From positions 1 through 64,000 of the forward strand of contig JAJCJC010000010.1 in assembly GCA_020555605.1 (NCBI GenBank): 64,000 nucleotides of DNA, given 5' to 3'. A model generated the notes under the pieces. The model was not told the origin of the DNA. It did not search any database and saw nothing but the letters and a program-made list of their open reading frames with translations. The position numbers were made by a program, and so were the translations under genes. Below, in pieces: positions 9,957 through 18,191 of this stretch. Every line of letters starts with the position of its first letter. Position 1 is the first letter of the stretch. This DNA is from a bacterium 210917-SL.2.15. Lineage in GTDB: Bacteria; Bacillota; Clostridia; Oscillospirales; Oscillospiraceae.

Positions 9957-9984
9957 ATATACACCCCCCATGGGTGGGGTATAT
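9957..9984 (+). promoter_or_regulatory. CsoR-type copper operator
   Basis: A pseudo-palindrome with A/T-rich ends and a G/C-rich core: ATATACACCCCCC, spacer, GGTGGGGTATAT. This matches the layout of CsoR operators, and a csoR gene lies at the end of the same operon. Copper binding to CsoR would release it and induce the operon. Confidence 0.65.
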
Positions 9985-10027
9985 AAGCAATATTGATTTG
10001 ATTTTCAAGGAAATCTGGTGAACTGTT

Positions 10028-12604
10028 ATGAAGCAAAAATTTGACGTGACCGGCATGACCTGCGGCGCTTGCGTGGCCCATGTGGAAAAAGCCGTGAAAA
10101 AACTGCCCGGCGTGCAGGATGTAGCCGTAAGCCTGATGACCAACAGCATGCAGGTAGAGTACGACGACTCCACCCTGAACAGCGACGCCATTTCCGCCGC
10201 GGTTTCCGCTGCCGGATACGGCGCCCAGCCGGCTCTGCAGTGTCCGACTGCCACTGCGGCACACGAAACGCCGCAGGCCCAAAATCAGGCGGAGCTTCAG
10301 CAGATGAAGCACCGCCTTCTCTGGTCCATTGTGTTTCTTCTTCCCCTGTTCTACATCTCTATGGGGCATATGTTGGGCCTGCCCCTGCCGCCCTTTCTGG
10401 TGGGGCATGACAATCTGCTTTCCTTTGCCCTGACCCAGCTGCTGCTCACCCTCCCCATCCTTGCCCTCAACAACAAATACTACAAAGTCGGTTTCAAAGC
10501 TTTGTGGCACCGCGCGCCCAACATGGATTCCTTAGTGGCCATCGGCTCTGCCGCCGCCATGGCCTACAGCATTTTCGTCCTCTATCAGCTCGCCTACGGC
10601 TTTGGCCACGGCGACGCCGCTCTGGTGCAGCAATATCATATGAGCCTCTATTTTGAGTCCGCCGGTATGATCCTCACACTGATCACTGTGGGCAAATTCC
10701 TGGAAACCCGCTCCCGCGGCAAAACGTCCGCCGCCATCGAAAAGCTGATGGATCTGACGCCCAAAACCGCCACCGTCCTCCGAAACGGGCAGGAAGTCAC
10801 GGTACCCATTGAGGAAATCCGCGTGGGCGACCGCATCCGCGTCCGCCCCGGCGAGCGCATCGGCGTGGACGGCTCCGTGGTGGAGGGGACGTCGGCCGTG
10901 GATGAGTCCGCCCTGACCGGCGAGAGCATCCCTGTCGAAAAAGGCCCCGGCGACACCGTGATCGCCGCCTCCATCAACAAATCCGGCTCCTTTGTATTTG
11001 AAGCCACACGGGTAGGGGAAGATACGACACTGGCCCAGATCATTCATCTGGTGGAGGATGCCTCCGCCACCAAGGCCCCGATCGCTCGTCTGGCCGATAA
11101 AATCGCCGGCATTTTCGTCCCTGCCGTTATGGCAATTGCCTTGGTCACCTTTCTGGTCTGGCTGCTCTCCGGAGCATCCTTCGGATTTGCCCTGACCTCC
11201 GCCGTGGCGGTGCTGGTGATTTCCTGCCCCTGCGCGCTGGGGCTGGCCACTCCTGTGGCCATCATGGTGGGCACGGGAAAGGGCGCAGAAAATGGTATCC
11301 TCATCAAATCCGCCTCTGCGCTGGAAACTCTGCACCATATCGACACCGTGGTGCTGGATAAAACCGGCACCATCACCGAGGGCAGGCCCCACGTTACCGA
11401 TCTTCTCCCGGTACCCGGCGTTTCCGAAGAAGACCTTCTGACCACCGCAGCCTGCCTTGAGGGATCGTCGGAGCACCCCCTGGCCGCAGCCATCACTGAG
11501 GAAGCTGCCCGGCGCACACTTCCGATGGCTTCCGCCTGCGCCTTCACCGCGATCCACGGCCGCGGCGTACAGGCCGTCATCGATGGCAAACAGGCCTTGG
11601 GCGGCAACCGGGCTATGCTGGAAGAATCCGGCGTGGATGTCACGTCCCTTCTCTCCCAAGCGGAAGCCCTGGCTGCAGATGGAAAGACACCACTGTTCTT
11701 TGCCCTGGACGGCCGTCTGTTGGGGCTGGTCGCCGTTGCGGACACCCCCAAAGCCAGCAGTGCCACCGCCATTGCCGCTTTCCGGCAGCTGGGCGTGGAC
11801 GTCGTTATGCTCACCGGCGACAACCGACGCACTGCTGAAGCCATCGGCAAGCGCCTGGGCGTCTCCACAATCGTCTCTGAAGTCCTGCCACAGGAAAAAG
11901 AACGCCATGTAGCCGCGCTGCAGAAAAACGGCAAGCGGGTGGCCATGGTGGGCGACGGCATCAACGACGCGCCCGCCCTGGCCCGCGCCGACGTAGGGCT
12001 CGCCATCGGTGCCGGTACGGATGTCGCCATCGAATCGGCGGACGTTGTGCTGATGAAAAGCGACCTGCGGGACGCTGCCATAGCCGTGGAATTGTCCCGC
12101 GCCACCATGCGTAACATCCGCGAAAACCTGTTTTGGGCCTTTTTCTACAATGTCTGCGGCATTCCTCTGGCCGCGGGCGTATTCTATCACTGGCTGGGCT
12201 GGCAACTCGATCCCATGTTTGCCGCCGCCGCCATGAGCCTTTCCTCCGTCTGCGTTGTCACAAACGCTCTGCGCCTGCACGCGTTCAAGCCCAAACACAT
12301 TTCCGGCGCCATTCCCGCAGACGGCGAACATAAGGAAGCCGCATCCTCCACCTCTGCCGCACCGGCAGAAACAACGAAAGGAAGTATTGCTATGAACACC
12401 AAAACCATTTCCATCGAGGGCATGATGTGCCAGCACTGTGTCAAGCATGTGCAGGAGGCGCTCAGCGCCGTTCCCGGCGTCGAAACCGTAACGGTTAGCC
12501 TCGAAAACAACAACGCCGTCGTCACAGCGAACGATACTGTGACGGACGATACCCTGGTCAAGGCCGTCACCGAGGCAGACTACAAGGTGGTAAACATCCA
12601 ATGA
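10028..12604 (+). CDS. copA: copper-exporting P1B-type ATPase with C-terminal CopZ domain
   Basis: Copper exporter of 858 residues in the cell membrane. In order: an N-terminal metal-binding HMA domain (GMTCGACVAHVEKAV, Cys12 and Cys15); membrane helices; the actuator loop (DESALTGESIPVEKG); the metal-translocating CPC motif (SCPCALGLATP, near residue 402); the phosphorylation motif DKTGT (near 444); SEHPLA and GDGINDAPALA in the ATP-binding domain; last helices; then a flexible linker (near 755-788) and a second HMA domain (GMMCQHCVKHV, residues 789-858). A C-terminal HMA fused to CopA is unusual. GGTGA six bases before the ATG is the likely ribosome site. It overlaps csoR by 4 bp. Confidence 0.95.
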   Translation: MKQKFDVTGMTCGACVAHVEKAVKKLPGVQDVAVSLMTNSMQVEYDDSTLNSDAISAAVSAAGYGAQPALQCPTATAAHETPQAQNQAELQQMKHRLLWSIVFLLPLFYISMGHMLGLPLPPFLVGHDNLLSFALTQLLLTLPILALNNKYYKVGFKALWHRAPNMDSLVAIGSAAAMAYSIFVLYQLAYGFGHGDAALVQQYHMSLYFESAGMILTLITVGKFLETRSRGKTSAAIEKLMDLTPKTATVLRNGQEVTVPIEEIRVGDRIRVRPGERIGVDGSVVEGTSAVDESALTGESIPVEKGPGDTVIAASINKSGSFVFEATRVGEDTTLAQIIHLVEDASATKAPIARLADKIAGIFVPAVMAIALVTFLVWLLSGASFGFALTSAVAVLVISCPCALGLATPVAIMVGTGKGAENGILIKSASALETLHHIDTVVLDKTGTITEGRPHVTDLLPVPGVSEEDLLTTAACLEGSSEHPLAAAITEEAARRTLPMASACAFTAIHGRGVQAVIDGKQALGGNRAMLEESGVDVTSLLSQAEALAADGKTPLFFALDGRLLGLVAVADTPKASSATAIAAFRQLGVDVVMLTGDNRRTAEAIGKRLGVSTIVSEVLPQEKERHVAALQKNGKRVAMVGDGINDAPALARADVGLAIGAGTDVAIESADVVLMKSDLRDAAIAVELSRATMRNIRENLFWAFFYNVCGIPLAAGVFYHWLGWQLDPMFAAAAMSLSSVCVVTNALRLHAFKPKHISGAIPADGEHKEAASSTSAAPAETTKGSIAMNTKTISIEGMMCQHCVKHVQEALSAVPGVETVTVSLENNNAVVTANDTVTDDTLVKAVTEADYKVVNIQ
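12392..12604 (+). CDS. possible CopZ-like copper chaperone from an internal start in copA
   Basis: Inside copA, in the same frame, AAAGGAAG (12377-12384) stands seven bases before ATG 12392. Translation from there would give a free 70-residue HMA protein with CxxC at residues 13 and 16, the size and fold of CopZ chaperones. Two products from one copper-ATPase gene are known from E. coli copA, where a frameshift yields a chaperone; here internal initiation is the proposed route. Alternatively this marks a recent fusion of copA and copZ with the old ribosome site left behind. No protein evidence is available. Confidence 0.5.
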   Translation: MNTKTISIEGMMCQHCVKHVQEALSAVPGVETVTVSLENNNAVVTANDTVTDDTLVKAVTEADYKVVNIQ

Positions 12605-12867
12605 TGGCCGATCGTGAGAAGATCACCCGCATGCTGAAAACGGCCCGCGGCCAGATCGACGGCGTGCTGAACATGATCGAAGAGGACCGCTACTGCATCG
12701 ACATCTCCAACCAGATCCAGGCTGCCCAGGCCATTCTGGGCAAGGCCAACGCCGAGGTGCTCAAAGCCCATGTGCACCACTGTGTCCGCACAGCCGTGGC
12801 CCAGGGCAATGCCGAGGAAAAATTGGAAGAAATTTCCCTGATCCTGGAAAAGCTGGCCAAAAAATAA
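12601..12867 (+). CDS. csoR: copper-sensing repressor CsoR
   Basis: All-helical CsoR/RcnR-family repressor, 88 residues. The copper ligands Cys32, His57 and Cys61 (RYCIDI; AHVHHCV) match the Cys-His-Cys pattern of true CsoR proteins, and RGQIDGVLNMIEEDRYC is the family signature. The start ATGATGG overlaps the copA stop; either Met is possible. With the operator in front of copA, this makes a self-regulated copper-efflux operon. Confidence 0.92.
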   Translation: MMADREKITRMLKTARGQIDGVLNMIEEDRYCIDISNQIQAAQAILGKANAEVLKAHVHHCVRTAVAQGNAEEKLEEISLILEKLAKK

Positions 12868-12907
12868 CCGTCGGGCGCCTTCCGGCACCCGCGTGCCACA
12901 GTTTCTC

Positions 12908-12939
12908 AAGCGGCATGGCATCCTGCCATGCCGCTTTTT
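12908..12939 (+). terminator. terminator of copA-csoR
   Basis: A 13-bp perfect stem (AAGCGGCATGGCA and its complement, three-base loop) ends in TTTTT. Confidence 0.85.
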
Positions 12940-13024
12940 CCGCGCTGCCGGAAAGTTGATGATATTTTACAAGCCTTTTGGCGCAAAGTGTGCTACAATG
13001 GGGCCTGACAAGGAGGGAGCGCAG

Positions 13025-13414
13025 ATGAACCGGGGTAAAGCACCCATCCGCGCAGTCGTATACGACCGCACGCTGCATCTGGAAGCCTGCCGTTTGACAG
13101 GCACCATTCCTCCCTCTCCACCCCACTTTCACGAATATTATGTTCTGAGACTGGTGGAAAGGGGCGTTTCGCCCTATCGCTGCCTGGAAAGCCTTCGCGT
13201 CGCACAGGCCAGAACGGATCTGGCGCTGGGCATCCGTCCTGCGGACGCTGCGCAGCGTGCCGGCTTTTCGGACCAGAGTCACTTTTCCCACACGTTCGCC
13301 CGTCTTACCGGGTTCCCGCCCGGCATGTACCGGGCCATGTTCACAGAGAAGGAAACAAAAGAGAAAAAGGAGAAAGCCGTTTCATGGAAACCAACCGCAG
13401 CGCAGGGCATCTGA
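13025..13414 (+). pseudogene. AraC-family regulator with internal deletion
   Basis: 129 residues, less than half the usual AraC length. The N-terminal part ends in the cupin-like motif PPHFHEYYVLRLVERG and runs directly into the second half of the DNA-binding domain (SPYRCLESLRVAQARTDL, then AAQRAGFSDQSHFSHTFARL). The rest of the ligand domain and the first helix-turn-helix unit are missing, so a deletion of roughly 100 or more residues is likely. AAGGAGGG precedes ATG 13025, so a product may still be made. The C-terminus overlaps the EamA transporter by 31 bp; AraC-EamA pairs are common, which suggests it once controlled that gene. Confidence 0.7.
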
Positions 13415-14292
13415 CTGCCCTGCTGACCATCCTGATCTGGGGTACCACATTTACCTCCACCAAAATCCTGCTGGGCGCTTTTGCCCCTGTGGAGATCCTG
13501 TTCCTTCGCTTTTTGCTGGGCCTCGCCGCGCTGACGATTTTGTTCCCCCGCCGGCTGCGGGGCACCAACAGTCGGCAGGAAACCGTCTTTGCCGCCGCCG
13601 GCCTGTGCGGCATCTGCTTGTATTATCTGCTGGAAAACATCGCGCTGACCTACACACTCGCCGCTAACGCCAGCGTGATCGTCTCCTCCGCCCCTTTCTT
13701 CACCGCCCTCCTGTCCCGGGTATGCTTTCCCGCAGAAGAGCGCCTGCATCCGGGCTTTTTCGCCGGGTTCGCCGCAGCCATGGCAGGATTAATCCTTATC
13801 AATTTCGGCGGCGCTCAGGTGCATCTCAATCCCATGGGCGACCTCCTGGCCCTGCTGGCAGCGGTAGTTTGGGCTTTTTATTCCGTCCTGACCCGCAAAA
13901 TCAGTTCGTTCGGATATCCCACCATTCTGGTCACCCGCCGTATTTTTTTCTACGGCCTGCTGTGGATGCTCCCCGCCCTGCTTTTCTTCCACTTTCACCC
14001 GGATCTGACACTTCTGGCCCGTCCCGTCTACCTGGGCAATCTCGTTTATCTGGGACTGGGTGCCTCGGCGCTGTGCTTTGTCACCTGGAATTTCTCTGTC
14101 AAAACACTCGGCACCGTCAAAACCAGCGTTTACATTTATCTGGTCCCCGTGATCACCATCGTCGCCTCGGCCGTCGTTCTGCACGAAACGCTCAGCCCTT
14201 CGGCCATCGCGGGTACCGCGCTCACCCTGACTGGTCTGTTTTTTTCTCAGAAAAAGGGGGCAAAGCGCACCAAAGAAAAGAAAACATCCTAA
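13384..14292 (+). CDS. EamA/DMT-family transporter
   Basis: 302-residue membrane protein of the drug/metabolite transporter superfamily with ten predicted helices in two EamA repeats. Signs are the N-terminal ILIWGTTFTSTKILLG, the mid-protein YLLENIALTYTLAANASVIVSSAPFF and the second-repeat SVKTLGTVKTSVYIYLVPVITIVASAVVLHE. The C-terminus is a basic tail (KKGAKRTKEKK). The start ATG 13384 lies inside the end of the AraC gene. The substrate cannot be told from sequence; such proteins often export amino acids or other metabolites. Confidence 0.85.
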   Translation: METNRSAGHLTALLTILIWGTTFTSTKILLGAFAPVEILFLRFLLGLAALTILFPRRLRGTNSRQETVFAAAGLCGICLYYLLENIALTYTLAANASVIVSSAPFFTALLSRVCFPAEERLHPGFFAGFAAAMAGLILINFGGAQVHLNPMGDLLALLAAVVWAFYSVLTRKISSFGYPTILVTRRIFFYGLLWMLPALLFFHFHPDLTLLARPVYLGNLVYLGLGASALCFVTWNFSVKTLGTVKTSVYIYLVPVITIVASAVVLHETLSPSAIAGTALTLTGLFFSQKKGAKRTKEKKTS

Positions 14293-14340
14293 AAAAATGC
14301 CGCGCTCCGTATCGGGAGTGCGGCGTTCTGTATTCTTTTT
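14291..14340. terminator. bidirectional terminator
   Basis: A GC-rich hairpin (GCCGCGCTCC with GGGAGTGCGGC) flanked by a T-run on either strand, between the convergent EamA and DUF2461 genes. Confidence 0.75.
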
Positions 14341-15039
14341 TCAGCGCCGATATCGTTTCTCCATCGCCTCGTCCAGAGGCGGCACAAAGGTCCACAGCCA
14401 GCGGTAAAGGGGCACCAGCACAGCGAGGCGCCCCACAAGATACGCCGGCAGCGAAGCGCTCATGTTGGCGTCGCTCCATGGTTCGAAGGCCGAAAAACCG
14501 ATGCTTTTCAAATTGTACCACCGGTCGATCCGCTCAGACACATGGCCTTTGGGCCGTTTATAAGATTCCCCATCCAGCTGAAAGCTTCCGTCTTTTTCAA
14601 AGGCGCAGATCATGCGCTCTGCTTTGGCGGGGTTTGCCTCCATCGCCGCACGCATATTTTTCATAAATTCCGGTGGGCAGTTGTAGCTGCCAAACCCATA
14701 TCTGAGACCTTCAGCGGAGATCTCAGCATAAAACGTGGGCGCTATGGACCATCGCTCCTGCTGCGCCAGTACAAACCAGATATGATCCCGATAGGGTCCC
14801 TGAGGCTGTGGGCGCCGGGCATCCCGGTAAATCCGGCTGCAGCGCCACAGGCTCTCCAAGCCGTACCGCTCCTCCATCCCCGCGCATACATCCCGCGCCA
14901 AAGCCTTCATCGGTTGATAGATCTTCTCCACATAAGTGGCTTTATGCTCTGCAAACCACTCCCGGTTATTGTTAAAGCGGATCGCCCAGAAAAAGTCGAT
15001 CATCGCATCGTCAAATCCGGTAAATGCCGTTTCTTTCAT
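14341..15039 (-). CDS. DUF2461-family protein
   Basis: 232-residue soluble protein of the DUF2461 family (motifs FFWAIRFNNNREWFAEHKATY, SRIYRDARR, PYRDHIWF, FYAEISAEGLRYGFGSYNC). No biochemical function is established for the family. The start is ATG 15039 behind AGAGAGG; a longer frame to 15219 runs over the neighbouring gene and has no ribosome site. It may be co-transcribed with the SLOG gene 89 bp upstream. Confidence 0.8.
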   Translation of the reverse strand: MKETAFTGFDDAMIDFFWAIRFNNNREWFAEHKATYVEKIYQPMKALARDVCAGMEERYGLESLWRCSRIYRDARRPQPQGPYRDHIWFVLAQQERWSIAPTFYAEISAEGLRYGFGSYNCPPEFMKNMRAAMEANPAKAERMICAFEKDGSFQLDGESYKRPKGHVSERIDRWYNLKSIGFSAFEPWSDANMSASLPAYLVGRLAVLVPLYRWLWTFVPPLDEAMEKRYRR

Positions 15040-15127
15040 AGTATATCCTCTCTTTAATGTTTCCAGGCAGTTCCAACATTCCGCCATCGGACCAAAACGG
15101 CAGCGCCATTCATCCGTGCCCACGCGT

Positions 15128-15637
15128 TTATTCTTCCACAGGCGGCACCAGCACCACGGGCAACCCGCGGCGTAGCGCATATTCCACCGTTCGCCTGGTG
15201 CCCCCCGCCTGACCGTCATAGACCGCGATCACCATGGCCGCGTGATCCACCATATAACGGTTGCGCCGCATCATGCAGCCCGGTCCGTAGCGCTCCTGCA
15301 CCATGGTTTCATAGTCGCACCCCGCCAGAAGCCGCTGTCGGCGCTCTCTGTCCTCCACAGGCCATCCGTCCGCCTGCGTAGGGCAGGGCACCGCCGCTTC
15401 GAGCGTGATCTCCGGCCAGTCCCGCTTCATTTCCAGCACCAGTTCGGCAAAATACAAATCACAGCCCTGAGCCATACCGCATAAAAAATGTTCCATTTCA
15501 CAGCGGCAGGCATCTTCAATAGCTGCGCGCAGACGGCGTTTCAAATCCACACACCGCGGATCGCGCTCGTCGCTCAGCCAGGGCAGTTTCTGAGGACGGT
15601 ATCCTGTGAACGCGCAGGCTGTCTGTCTCCCTCGCAT
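15128..15637 (-). CDS. SLOG-family protein (DUF1273/YpsA-like)
   Basis: 169 residues. CAFTGYRPQKLPW at the N-terminus, FLCGMAQGCDLYFAELV in the middle and AMVIAVYDGQAGGTRRTVEYALRRGLPVVLV at the end are the Rossmann-like nucleotide-binding signature of the SLOG superfamily (YpsA, DprA-like). The ligand and role are unknown. The start is ATG 15637 after GGGAGGGG; the Met at 15658 would lie upstream of that ribosome site. Confidence 0.8.
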   Translation of the reverse strand: MRGRQTACAFTGYRPQKLPWLSDERDPRCVDLKRRLRAAIEDACRCEMEHFLCGMAQGCDLYFAELVLEMKRDWPEITLEAAVPCPTQADGWPVEDRERRQRLLAGCDYETMVQERYGPGCMMRRNRYMVDHAAMVIAVYDGQAGGTRRTVEYALRRGLPVVLVPPVEE

Positions 15638-15788
15638 GAACTGCCCCTCCCTCTCCATTGTCTTTGTGTTACTTTATTATAGCACATATATTCTATTTTG
15701 CAAGTATCCTTCCCACCGTCTGTCCCCGCTTTTTCCCAGATACTTTTCCATTTTTCTGCACTTCTTTACAATTTCCACCCATTGCCTC

Positions 15789-15817
15789 TTGCATTTTCCC
15801 TGCGTCGGCGCTATACT
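15789..15817 (+). promoter_or_regulatory. sigma-A promoter of ribU
   Basis: TTGCAT (15789-15794), 17-bp spacer, TATACT (15812-15817), a few bases before the FMN aptamer. Confidence 0.7.
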
Positions 15818-15836
15818 GTGTGCACAAAGAAAGAAG

Positions 15837-15955
15837 CGTTTCAGGGCAGGGTGCAATTCCCGACCGGCGGTACAGTCCGCGAGCCGCACAATTTGTGCGT
15901 GCCGAATCGGTGCAACTCCGATACCGACAGTGACAGTCTGGATGAAAGAAACGAT
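15837..15955 (+). ncRNA. FMN riboswitch (RFN element)
   Basis: Nearly every conserved block of the RFN aptamer is present: TTCAGGGCAGGGTG, ATTCCCGACCGGCGGTA, AGTCCGCGAG, ATACCGACAGTGACAGTCTG and GATG at the end. It precedes the riboflavin transporter gene. With FMN bound, the downstream terminator should form and stop transcription. Confidence 0.95.
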
Positions 15956-15987
15956 CTACCGCACCGTTCCGGTGTCGTATCCGTTTG

Positions 15988-16017
15988 CCCGAAAGCTTGT
16001 CTTTCGGGTGTTTTTTT
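15988..16017 (+). terminator. FMN-riboswitch expression-platform terminator
   Basis: CCCGAAAG, five-base loop and CTTTCGGG, then TGTTTTTTT. It lies between the aptamer and ribU and is the switchable terminator. Confidence 0.85.
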
Positions 16018-16050
16018 GCACCTGCAACAAGAGAAGGGGGAAACGACCAT

Positions 16051-16638
16051 ATGCAGACCAACACACAGAGCAAAATTCACAAAATGGTAGTCACCGCCAT
16101 GCTGTCCGCCGTAGCGGCCGTACTGATGTTTCTGGAATTCAACGTACCCATCATGCCCGGCTTCATCAAGCTGGACATTTCTGAGCTGCCGGCCCTCCTG
16201 GCCTCTTTTTCCCTGGGTCCTGTCTATGGGGTGGTTGTCTGCTTGGTCAAAAATCTGATTAACCTGACCCATACCAGCACGGGCGGCGTGGGCGAACTGT
16301 GTAATTTTCTGCTGGGCGTCACGTTCGTCGTGCCCGCCGGCCTTCTGTACAAAAAAATGAAGAACCGCAAAGGCGCCCTTCTTGGTTCGCTGGTCGGCTC
16401 GGCAATCATGGCTGTGCTCAGCGTGCCGCTGAACTATTTTATTACGTATCCCATCTATGCCGTTTTCATGCCCATGGAAGGCATCATCGGTATGTACCAG
16501 TTGATCCTTCCCTTTGTAGATAACCTGCTGCAATGCCTTTTGGTATTCAATATGCCTTTTACCTTCGCCAAAGGTATGCTGGATGTCCTGATCGCCTTTT
16601 TGATCTATAAGCCCTTATCACCCTTGCTGCACCGATGA
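16051..16638 (+). CDS. ribU: riboflavin transporter RibU (ECF S-component)
   Basis: 195-residue membrane protein, S-component of an energy-coupling-factor transporter for riboflavin. The N-terminal interaction helix (IHKMVVTAMLSAVAAVLMFLEF) with alanine-rich spacing, the FIKLDISELPALLASFSLGPVYG motif and VCLVKNLINLTHTSTGGVGELCNFLLG are typical of RibU. The start ATG 16051 has AGGGGG upstream; an earlier Met at 15985 would lie in the riboswitch terminator. The shared ECF ATPases and T-component must be encoded elsewhere. The FMN riboswitch supports the assignment. Confidence 0.95.
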   Translation: MQTNTQSKIHKMVVTAMLSAVAAVLMFLEFNVPIMPGFIKLDISELPALLASFSLGPVYGVVVCLVKNLINLTHTSTGGVGELCNFLLGVTFVVPAGLLYKKMKNRKGALLGSLVGSAIMAVLSVPLNYFITYPIYAVFMPMEGIIGMYQLILPFVDNLLQCLLVFNMPFTFAKGMLDVLIAFLIYKPLSPLLHR

Positions 16639-16644
16639 ACTCAC

Positions 16645-16677
16645 GCCCAGGCCCGCTCCCGGGCCTGGGCTGTTCTG
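16645..16677 (+). terminator. terminator of ribU
   Basis: An 11-bp perfect stem (GCCCAGGCCCG with CGGGCCTGGGC) with a weak T-rich tail. Confidence 0.6.
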
Positions 16678-16699
16678 CAGCCCAGCAAGAAACGTTTGT

Positions 16700-16728
16700 T
16701 TGATTTTAGCTCACTTCTGTGCTATACT
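16700..16728 (+). promoter_or_regulatory. sigma-A promoter of dinB
   Basis: TTGATT (16700-16705), 17-bp spacer, TATACT (16723-16728). I saw no clear LexA box near it. Confidence 0.65.
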
Positions 16729-16764
16729 GAAATCAGTTTTTATGGGATAAGGAGGTGCCCTGCT

Positions 16765-18021
16765 GTGACGCGAACCATTCTGCACTGCGATATGAATAGC
16801 TTTTACGCCTCCGTGGAACTGCTGCAGTATCCCGAGTTGTGCCGGAAACCCGTGGCTGTATGCGGCGATCCCACCTCCCGCCACGGTATTATCCTGGCTA
16901 AAAACGAGGCCGCCAAACGATACGGCATCGTCACAGCGGAAACCATCTGGCAGGCCCGCAGGAAATGTCCCGGTCTCATCCTTCTGCCGCCTCATCGGGA
17001 GCGTTACAGCGCATACTCCAAGCAGATCAACGCCATCTATTGTCGCTATACTGACCTTGTGGAACCGTTCAGCATCGACGAAAGCTGGCTGGATATCACG
17101 GGGAGCATGCATCTGTTCGGCGGCGACGGCAAAGTCATTGCCGACGAGATCCGCGCAGTGGTGCGGAACGAAACAGGGCTGACCTGTTCCGTGGGCGTGT
17201 CCTTCAACAAGATCTTTGCCAAGTTGGGCAGCGATTACAAAAAGCCGGACGCCACCACGGTCCTGGCCCCGGACAGCTGGCAGGAAACTGTATTCCCGCT
17301 GCCGGTATCGTCGCTGCTGTTTGTAGGAAAAACCGTTTCCAAAACGCTGCACCAATATGGGATCGACACCATCGGCCAGCTGGCGCAGTGCAGCCCCGCA
17401 ATGCTCCAAAACCTGTTCGGCAAAATGGGACAGCAGCTTTACGAATATGCCAACGGTCTGGAACACGCGCCGGTGCGCCCTTACGGGGAGCGCGCCCCAG
17501 TCAAATCCGTCGGCAACGGTACCACGTTCAGCCGCGATTTGACCCGCTGGGAGGACGTCCTCCGACACATCTCCATCCTGGCGGACACAGTGGCTGTCCG
17601 CCTCCGTCAGCACGGCCTGTACTGCACTGGTGTACAGGTGGCGATCCGCGATCCGTCCTTCCGCACCATCACGCGGCAAAAGCAGCTGCCGCACAGCACC
17701 CATCTGACCCGGGACATCACCGCAGCCTGCATGGAACTGCTGCACCATTCCTGGCAAATGCCTCATCCGATCCGCATGTTGACCGTCACCGCCTTGAACC
17801 TCGTTCCCGCCGCCCAATGGTCCCAACAGCTGGATCTGTTCTCCACCGCCTCCCCGGAACGGGAACACAAGGCGGAGCAGTTGGAAGGCGCCATGGACCG
17901 GATCCGTTCTAAATTCGGCACCGGCGCCATCGCGTACGGTGCAGCCTTCGCCGAGCAGCGGCGCAAAACCGCGCACAAAAAGGGAAACGACGGCCCCGCA
18001 TTTCCGGAATCCGAAACCTGA
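16765..18021 (+). CDS. dinB: DNA polymerase IV (Y-family)
   Basis: 418-residue translesion polymerase. The catalytic carboxylates are in ILHCDMNSFYASVE (Asp9) and EPFSIDESWLDIT; further motifs are HGIILAKNEAAKRYGI, SVGVSFNKIFAKLGSDYKKPDATT and the little-finger region near residues 240-350. The start is GTG 16765 after AAGGAGGTG; the upstream Met at 16696 would overlap the promoter. No beta-clamp-binding QL..LF peptide was checked beyond QQLDLFS near residue 355, which fits that role. It stands alone between a promoter and a terminator. Confidence 0.93.
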   Translation: MTRTILHCDMNSFYASVELLQYPELCRKPVAVCGDPTSRHGIILAKNEAAKRYGIVTAETIWQARRKCPGLILLPPHRERYSAYSKQINAIYCRYTDLVEPFSIDESWLDITGSMHLFGGDGKVIADEIRAVVRNETGLTCSVGVSFNKIFAKLGSDYKKPDATTVLAPDSWQETVFPLPVSSLLFVGKTVSKTLHQYGIDTIGQLAQCSPAMLQNLFGKMGQQLYEYANGLEHAPVRPYGERAPVKSVGNGTTFSRDLTRWEDVLRHISILADTVAVRLRQHGLYCTGVQVAIRDPSFRTITRQKQLPHSTHLTRDITAACMELLHHSWQMPHPIRMLTVTALNLVPAAQWSQQLDLFSTASPEREHKAEQLEGAMDRIRSKFGTGAIAYGAAFAEQRRKTAHKKGNDGPAFPESET

Positions 18022-18025
18022 CTCC

Positions 18026-18058
18026 GCAGCAGCCAGAAAAACGGTTGCTGCTTTTTTT
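18026..18058 (+). terminator. terminator of dinB
   Basis: Arms GCAGCAGCC and GGTTGCTGC followed by TTTTTTT. Confidence 0.75.
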
Positions 18059-18163
18059 ATCGTTTTCCTTCGGAACGCGATAAAGAATGGACCATATGAA
18101 CCGATTTCGGCCCACGGCCATGAACCCAAAACACCCTCTCGCTTGAAATGCAGGCAGATGCGT

Positions 18164-18188
18164 AAAAAAGCAGCCGCATCAGCGGCTA
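18164..18188 (-). terminator. terminator of sigK
   Basis: AGCCGC, four-base loop, GCGGCT on the minus strand followed by GCTTTTTT. Confidence 0.75.
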
Positions 18189-18191
18189 TTT

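Noticed and set aside
10532..12601. 689-codon open frame antisense to copA
   Set aside because: Gly/His/Gln-rich shadow of a well-defined P-type ATPase.
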